From Saccopteryx bilineata (Eukaryota > Chordata > Mammalia > Chiroptera > Emballonuridae): a stretch of 64,000 nucleotides of DNA. The notes beneath the pieces are model-generated. The model was not told where the DNA came from and searched no databases. It saw nothing but the letters and a program-made list of their open reading frames with translations. Where the stretch lies: assembly GCF_036850765.1 (NCBI RefSeq), contig NC_089493.1, positions 190,233,140 to 190,297,139 of the forward strand. Reading direction: 5' to 3'. This document shows, piece by piece, positions 57,960-64,000 of this stretch (its first letter is position 1; each line of letters starts with the position of its first letter). A program made the position numbers and the translations under genes.

Positions 57960-58500
57960 TCTACTGGTTTTCCATCACACTCAAAGTAATTTAAGATTCC
58001 TTGTTGCAGTCTTACCAGACTCTCACTCTCTGGTACCTGACTACGTCTTAGGGTTCATTTCTTGCTCTCTTTAACTCTCTGCTCCAGCCTCTCTAGAGTT
58101 TTAATTTTTGAACGCACCAAGTTCATTCTCACCTCTGAGAATTTTTTTTATTGTTTCCTCTTAGAATATCATTTCTTTTTTCATATCTTTTCATTGCTGG
58201 CTTCTTATTATTTACGTCTCAGCACAAATACTGTTTTCCTAGAAAGACCAACACTACCACCCAATCTGAAAAACCAACTCAGTTCATACATCTCTAACAC
58301 ATCATCTTGTGTGGTGTTCTTCATTGCATTTGATATTATTTGATATTTTCTTGTTAATATTTACTGATTTATTTCTCCTGCTTTACCACATGTGATACAA
58401 CCTTTATAGGAGCAGAGAACAGGTTCATCTTACTGATTGCTGTATCCCAAGTGCCTAGAACAATGCCTGACGTTATTGAATTCAAGTGAATGATGTCACT
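57960..58500 (+). mobile_element. L2 LINE 3' region
   Basis: 'ctctctgctccagcctctct', 'accaagttcattctcacctc', 'acgtctcagcacaaatactg' and 'gctgtatcccaagtgcctag' follow the L2 3' layout to a tail near 58495. The right arm of the inverted duplication is part of it. Confidence 0.7.
58116..58264 (+). repeat. Inverted duplication, right arm (149 bp)
   Basis: Source-like arm: it is collinear with the surrounding L2, whereas the left arm sits outside a continuous L2. This suggests the left arm was copied from here in inverted orientation. The spacer is 601 bp (57515-58115). Confidence 0.93.
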
Positions 58501-58689
58501 TGGGTAAGAGTATTGGCTTTTGGTTATCTGTGCGTTCCTGCTTTTCCTACTGTGACCGCTACACTATGTCCATGGATAACTCTAAGGCTTTAGAGGGCAG
58601 AGCTTGAGTTAACTATGGTTTAGGTCTGGTTTAGGTCCCATAGGATTGATACAGTTCATTCTGTGGTCACTTCAGAGCTGCATAATATT

Positions 58690-58935
58690 TCATTTCAGTA
58701 CAGTTCTGTGAACCCTTATTGACTACATGTACAAGACGCTGTGAAATACAAAGGCAAAGTATAAACACAAAGACGAAGGCATTCCAGAAAGACAGAATGG
58801 CATGTGTAAAGGCACAGAAGCAGAAAGGGGTGTTGGGGAACTGAAAGTAACTTGGCAGTGCCAGAATGCGAAGCGCACAGTTCAGGCAAGCAGAAGGAAA
58901 CACGGCTGGGGAAGGGGCCAGGGAGCTGGTAATAA
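58690..58935 (-). mobile_element. L2 fragment, reverse
   Basis: 'aggcattccagaaagacaga' and 'atggcatgtgtaaaggcaca' are the reversed L2 'gcattccaggcagaggg ... tgcaaaggccc' block. Confidence 0.6.
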
Positions 58936-60349
58936 AACTTCTCCTTGAGGTGTTAGGTCTACTTTATGTTTGAGGTCAGCTGCCAATATCTCTAACCGTT
59001 TTTTATTCCAAAACGGCCAACAATGAGTTTAGCCGAGAGCATGTTGTAACCTCTAGCCCTCCTCTGTGCTCCCCTTGGGCACCGTACCCAGCAGTCTCCA
59101 GAGCCCCCACATGCTGGACCTATTAGGCAGTGCATACTCCACTGCCTGAGTCATTTCCCCCTCTGTCAATGATGGCAGAACCCAGAGGAACTCTCCACTA
59201 ATTGAATTTGAGATGACTCACTCTAGACCAGGGACTTGAAACTTGAAAACCTGAGGAACAATATGTCGGTAGTAAGAGTCCTGGTTCCAATTGTCCCGCT
59301 TGTTGTCTGGGGAGCCCGTGAGAGTGAGGGGAGAGAACAGGGCTATCTGGGAGGAGGACATTCAGAGCAGGAACTTTCGGTTTTCCCAGAGAGTTGGAAA
59401 GGCAACAGCACTCACTGCATGTCGTTGCTTGTTTGAACTTCAGCTAGTTGCCAAGAGCTGAAAAATGACACACAAACATGTTTTGTTTGGCACACCTTGT
59501 TTTGTTGACAGTATTTGATGCATTATTTAAAAATAAAGAGCTTTCACACTGAATTCTAGATTTCTGGGTTCTCTCAGAGATTTGAAAGACCTGGCAATAA
59601 TCCGCTGTGAAGAGTAGGTGCCCTTTATGTAGGCTGTGTGCTCCCCAGGTTTCCATGGTCCACACCCCGACTTTTATGTTTTGGTGCCCTTGCACTTACA
59701 CCCAGAATGCTTCATTGGTTTATGGTGCTTTTTGGCCCCTGTAGGCATTGAAGTTTGCAACCCCTATTCTGATGCCATTATTAAGAGGATAAACACTCGT
59801 CACATTTTCAGTAACAGAAGAAAGGACCCTAAAACATTGTCTTTTGGGAAAATTTCACCAGCTCAATGTTAAGAAATCTATTAGAAAATAATATAATAAG
59901 AAGGCACGAAAATGACCCTTCTCCATCCTCTACTTCTTTCACGGCAGAATACATGGTACTTACACTTGAGGCTGGCTTTATATTTTCTTTATTGTCTTAC
60001 GTTTCTAATCATAATGCATCATGGTTTGTATTTAACTAATGGCCAATAAATGGGTAGGGGGGAATGGAGTGGCTTTGCCGGTCTAGGAGTTATACATCTG
60101 GTATCCTCACCCAGGATATGACATGTTTTGCAATTTCCTGCATCTATTCATGCTTTAGTGCTCTCTTTCCTTCCATTTGAACTCATCTGTCTGTTCTTCC
60201 AAGAAATGTTCCATGACTCTCACAAGCTAGAAACATTAGCTTTCTCTTCTCTACTTAAAATTAGTACTTGTTTGCTTTGTTATGTAGCTTTATGAATTTG
60301 TGTTTCTTTCATGGGAAAAATAATGTCTACTTCATAAGATCAGTATGAA
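58936..60349. other. Unassigned upstream sequence
   Basis: Nothing recognised. Confidence 0.4.
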
Positions 60350-60622
60350 CATTATGCTTAGACCTGGTGAAAATAATCATTGCCAATATATACATCACTT
60401 ACTGTATCAAGAAACCTTTTAAGTGCTTTGTATATATTGACATATTTAATCTTTGCGACATCACTATAAGGAAGGTACTGATGTTATAATGAAATTGGGG
60501 CAAAAAGAGGTTAATTAACTTGCTCCAGGTCACCAGCTAATAAGTTCTAAAGATAGCCTTCGAACCTCAGTAGTTGGACCTAGAGTGTATGACCTTAACC
60601 ATTAGTAATACTGCCTCTCTTC
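60350..60622 (-). mobile_element. MIR SINE, reverse, near full length
   Basis: 'cctggtgaaaataatcattg', 'catatttaatctttgcgaca', 'taacttgctccaggtcacca' and the reversed head 'accttaaccattagtaatac' are present. Confidence 0.75.
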
Positions 60623-61559
60623 TAAAGAGAGGTCCATATATGGGAGTAACCTTTGTGTTCAAGATTGCAAACTGTCTTCCATTATCTATTCTTACCAGTG
60701 CTGTTTTGTATTTTTAGTCACATGCAGCAAGATTAAACCCTACTTGCTTTTGAAGCATAAGGTGATAGCTGAAGAGAAAGGTGGGAGGAGAAGTCTCAAA
60801 TAACAGAAATAAAACTTCAGAAGTGAGATCTTCTTTTTTTCTTTCTCTTCTCTTTTTTAGGCTAGAGAGTCTCAGGCAGGGAACACTTTTGAAAAATAGC
60901 TTTATCATCAGATCCCTTCTGAGAGCTCTTTGTATTGCAGAAAGTACCATAGACCCAGCATAGATGCAAAACATCCCTGAAGCCAAGCAAGGACTTGGAA
61001 CTTTCCGAAGGCACGTGGCATCGGTTTTCCATTTCATCATTTTCAGATATGGACATAGTCCCAAATCTATTACTAATTAACCCGTATATGCTGGTACAGA
61101 CTCTCTCATATTTGTCCTTAGTTTCTCCATCTGTAAAATGAAAGACTGGAAGAGCCCATGAATGGCAAGCAGATTTGCTTTTGTAGGCCAGACACAACTG
61201 AGTAGTTGTATTTTCCTGGAGAACTTGAAGCCACAAGTAGTGCTTGACCAGCACTGTCTGCCCCCTGAAAGAAGTGTGTGTCAACTATTTCTGAGAATTT
61301 GCCATCCTGGATTAGATGATTCTCTAGGCTCCTACACAATTTTATGTTCATGTAAAAATAGCTATACGGGGTAAAGAGAACAACAGAACAAGAGATATTA
61401 ATAAGACTTTTTAAAAAGGACGTGCGGAAACAAAGTCTGCCTATAGAATTATTATTTACACGGGAAGTGCTAAAAAGCAGTATTGATATTGCAGGAAATC
61501 AAATCAGTAATGTGGTGGACAAACGGAAGGGTAACGCAGAGGAAAAGAACAGAGTGGGG
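60623..61559. other. Unassigned upstream sequence
   Basis: 'tttctccatctgtaaaatga' at about 61122 is a MIR-like scrap. Confidence 0.4.
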
Positions 61560-61905
61560 TGAAGGGGAGAAGGAGTTGGCTGCGATTATACAAATGCAAC
61601 ATGAGGGATCTCTGTCTTGACTGTGGTGGTGGAAAGTGGGCCAACATAAGTAATAAAATTAGATGTAACTAAGTACACAAACACACTTAAACACATGTAC
61701 ACATACCCAAGTCAGCACAAGTAAACCTGGGGAAATCTGAATAAGACTGGTTGATTTTATAAATGTCAACATCTTATGTATGATGTGATACTATATTTTT
61801 GCAAGATATCACCACAGGAGAAAACTGAACAATAGGTACAAAGGACCTGTCTGTGTTAATTCTTACGACTTGCATGTGAATCTACAATGATCTCAAAGAG
61901 TTAAT
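61560..61905 (+). mobile_element. Old LINE-1 3'UTR
   Basis: 'ctctgtcttgactgtggtgg', 'ggggaaatctgaataagact', 'gcaagatatcaccacaggag' and 'gcatgtgaatctacaatgat' follow an old L1 3'UTR. Confidence 0.7.
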
Positions 61906-62804
61906 TCACAAAAAAGAACAAAGCTATAAAGACATTAAGGGAGGATTACAGACGAGAGAATACAGAGCCAATATAGAGATATGAAATGTAACTAAAAGCA
62001 ATGATAGAAGGTAAAAGTAGATTAAAATGTTCCTATGCTTTTAAAAAAATGCCTATATGCATGGATTTAAAAGACTCACCAAAATCTGAGACTAATGAAA
62101 GAAAAGAAATTGATTCTTAAACACATTGTCACAAATTTTATCATGAGGCTTACCACAGACAGATGAAATAGCTAGGAACAGTTTAGAGGCCACAGTGGCA
62201 ACTCATAGGTCAGTGGCATTGAGGGCCCCTCCTCCCCCACAACTTGTTTTAGGTGGTCCCTTCCCGATGGAGTGGTACGGACCTGAAAATTCTTTCGAAT
62301 CACAGATACCGCATTAGAAATATCTGCACTAAGAGAGAGAGAATGGATAAACTTCCCTACCATTCTGAATGGTTCCCTAGCATTCATCCACAATTTCTTG
62401 AAAAACGTGAAGACAACTTTTACAGTTATTATTTATAGGTGCATCTGGGTACAAAGCAAATTCAGTCATCATTGCCCTTCCCCTCTGAAACATTTCTTTA
62501 ACCTTAATGCCACGCATTCGCTTAATGGACATTTATGAACACATGACAGGAAGAAAGCACTAGGAATGTATAAAAATACTGAATCAGGCATGACCCCTAG
62601 CCCAAACAACCCATTAGAATTGAGCATGTAACACTAAAAATAAAAGCTATGATTTTTTTTAATGATTTCAGTAATTTCATGAAAGGCAGCATTGGGATTC
62701 TACTTTATGTTTGTGTGACCCAATAACTACCATTTTTTTCAAGATGAAGGTCAAATCATGCAGCCACCACGAGGTCTTCTACAAACATGTGCTTATTCAC
62801 CTTT
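61906..62804. other. Unassigned upstream sequence
   Basis: A/T-rich, perhaps partly L1-derived at its left end. Confidence 0.35.
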
Positions 62805-63410
62805 CATTCACTCAGCAACAAATACTCATTGACATCACCGATGTACCAAGCTCTAGGCTAGGTTCTGAGATACAGTGATGAGGAAAACAGACAGGAAACC
62901 ATCCTCAAAGAGCTTCAAGTCTACTGGGGGAAACTAGTCTGACTCAAATGATCAACTATAGAACTATAAGTGCCCATGGCAAGGGCTATAAAGAAAATTT
63001 CTTGATTACGTTTTGAGAGCTTATAAGAAACCTATTTGACCTATTCAGGAAATTACTGAAGTTTTTCTCCAAAGAAGCGATATCTATAAAGAAATCAGAG
63101 GAACTAAGAGCTACCTGGTTGAAGAACAGACGGAACGCACTCCAGGAAGGAGAAAGAGCAGGAGGCAAATTCCTTCAGGGGGAAGAGGCACGGCAATATG
63201 ATTGATCACTAAGAGGGCGAGACTGTGGAGAGAGTCAAGAAGTGTGATGCCAGACCAGGATAGAAACTTAGGAAGGGCCAGGACATGCCAAGCTCTGTGA
63301 CCCACATAAGAAGTTTTGCCTTCATCCTAAGAGTAGGAGGAAGCCATTGGAAGGATTTTAAAAGGGAGTGCTAGAGACATGATGAGTTTGAATTTTCAAT
63401 CAATTGTGGG
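62805..63410 (-). mobile_element. L2 LINE 3' region, reverse, long copy
   Basis: 'cactcagcaacaaatactca', 'gctctaggctaggttctgag', 'cactccaggaaggagaaaga' and 'ggaagccattggaaggattt' run in reversed L2 order over about 600 bp. Confidence 0.75.
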
Positions 63411-64000
63411 GTTTTTTTGGCCTTTTATAGTCAAACCGTTAGGGTGAACTTCTTAATTGCATTGTTTATTGTGACATCAAATGACAAAATATCATCTTCC
63501 TAACTAGAGGGGAGATATTTTGAAAGTTGGAGCTACTTCTTCAACCACATTTGATTGGATTTAAGGCACCCAAATAAAATGTTTACCGCTGCATTCCACT
63601 AAAAAAGAAAAAAAAAAGCTGACAATTAGACAAGTCATTGATTATAAATAGCATCTCTATTTCAAAAATTTTTAAATGTGAGATAATGTGCATCTTTCAC
63701 TTGATGAAATATTATACTTCCTTTGACTCTCTTACAGTGCATAGTACATTATTGGGTTGGTCACGAATGGAGTGGGATAATGCTAGACATCAAATGAGGA
63801 AACTGAGTTTGCAACTGGTTCTTCCGTGCACCCGAACGAGCATGGCCTTTTGGGGTCCAGTCCACGCCTCTGTAAAATGACCATATGAGTCTTGAGGTTC
63901 CTCCCAGAACCTCATCTTTTCTGTGCAACTGCTGCCTGTCAACAGCTGCAGGAGGATGACTTTGAGGCTTTCCTCTGCTGGAATCAGTCTCTGGCAGGAG
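63411..64000. other. Unassigned upstream sequence at window edge
   Basis: A-rich run at about 63600-63617; nothing else. Confidence 0.4.

Noticed and set aside
1..64000. Further SLIT3 exons or a second protein-coding gene
   Set aside because: I looked for the next leucine-rich repeat on the minus strand and for familiar domains in all listed frames and found none. Small exons could be missed by eye.

Overview
This is a stretch of mammalian nuclear DNA. It holds no bacterial operons, CRISPR arrays or dense coding. The tRNA-derived SINEs, whose heads read 'gccctggccggttggctcag' and 'gcctgaccaggtggtggcgc', match the repeat style I know from horseshoe bats and relatives (Rhin-1-like, Rhinolophoidea). 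That source is an inference from repeat sequence alone.

The only gene I can support is SLIT3. Its first coding exon lies on the minus strand at 29194-29390, inside a CpG island (about 29150-29830). It encodes the start Met, the signal peptide and the beginning of the first LRR N-terminal cap, and ends at a consensus 5' splice site. Everything to its left (1-29193) is therefore SLIT3 intron 1 in whole or part. Everything to its right (from about 29800) is promoter and upstream intergenic DNA. No second SLIT3 exon or other gene was recognised.

Layout. 1-29193 (intron 1): many ancient MIR, L2 and MER5-type fragments, an old minus-strand L1 (6.1-6.9 kb), a 49-bp minisatellite (7530-8273), an internally deleted mariner that keeps an in-frame mini-transposase (9341-9897), a polypurine/G-quadruplex tract (16.8-17.0 kb), a 23-bp minisatellite with a 69-bp higher-order repeat (19267-19929), (CT)n(CA)n microsatellites, and two plus-strand SINEs. 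29.15-29.9 kb: CpG island, exon 1 and a CCAAT/GC-box promoter element. 30-64 kb (upstream): AT-richer and repeat-rich, with SINEs, two terminal-inverted-repeat MITEs, a candidate solo LTR with a promoter-like core (38.4-39.0 kb), a nested L1/MaLR-LTR/SINE stack (40.1-41.8 kb), a 5'-truncated L1 with a perfect 15-bp target duplication (44.8-45.2 kb), and an inverted duplication of about 150 bp and about 95% identity with a 601-bp spacer (57362-57514 / 58116-58264).

The long open frames in the two minisatellites and the polypurine tract are by-products of repeat unit length or base composition. I see no undescribed multi-gene system. The most distinctive features are the inverted duplication, the mariner deletion derivative and the structured minisatellites.
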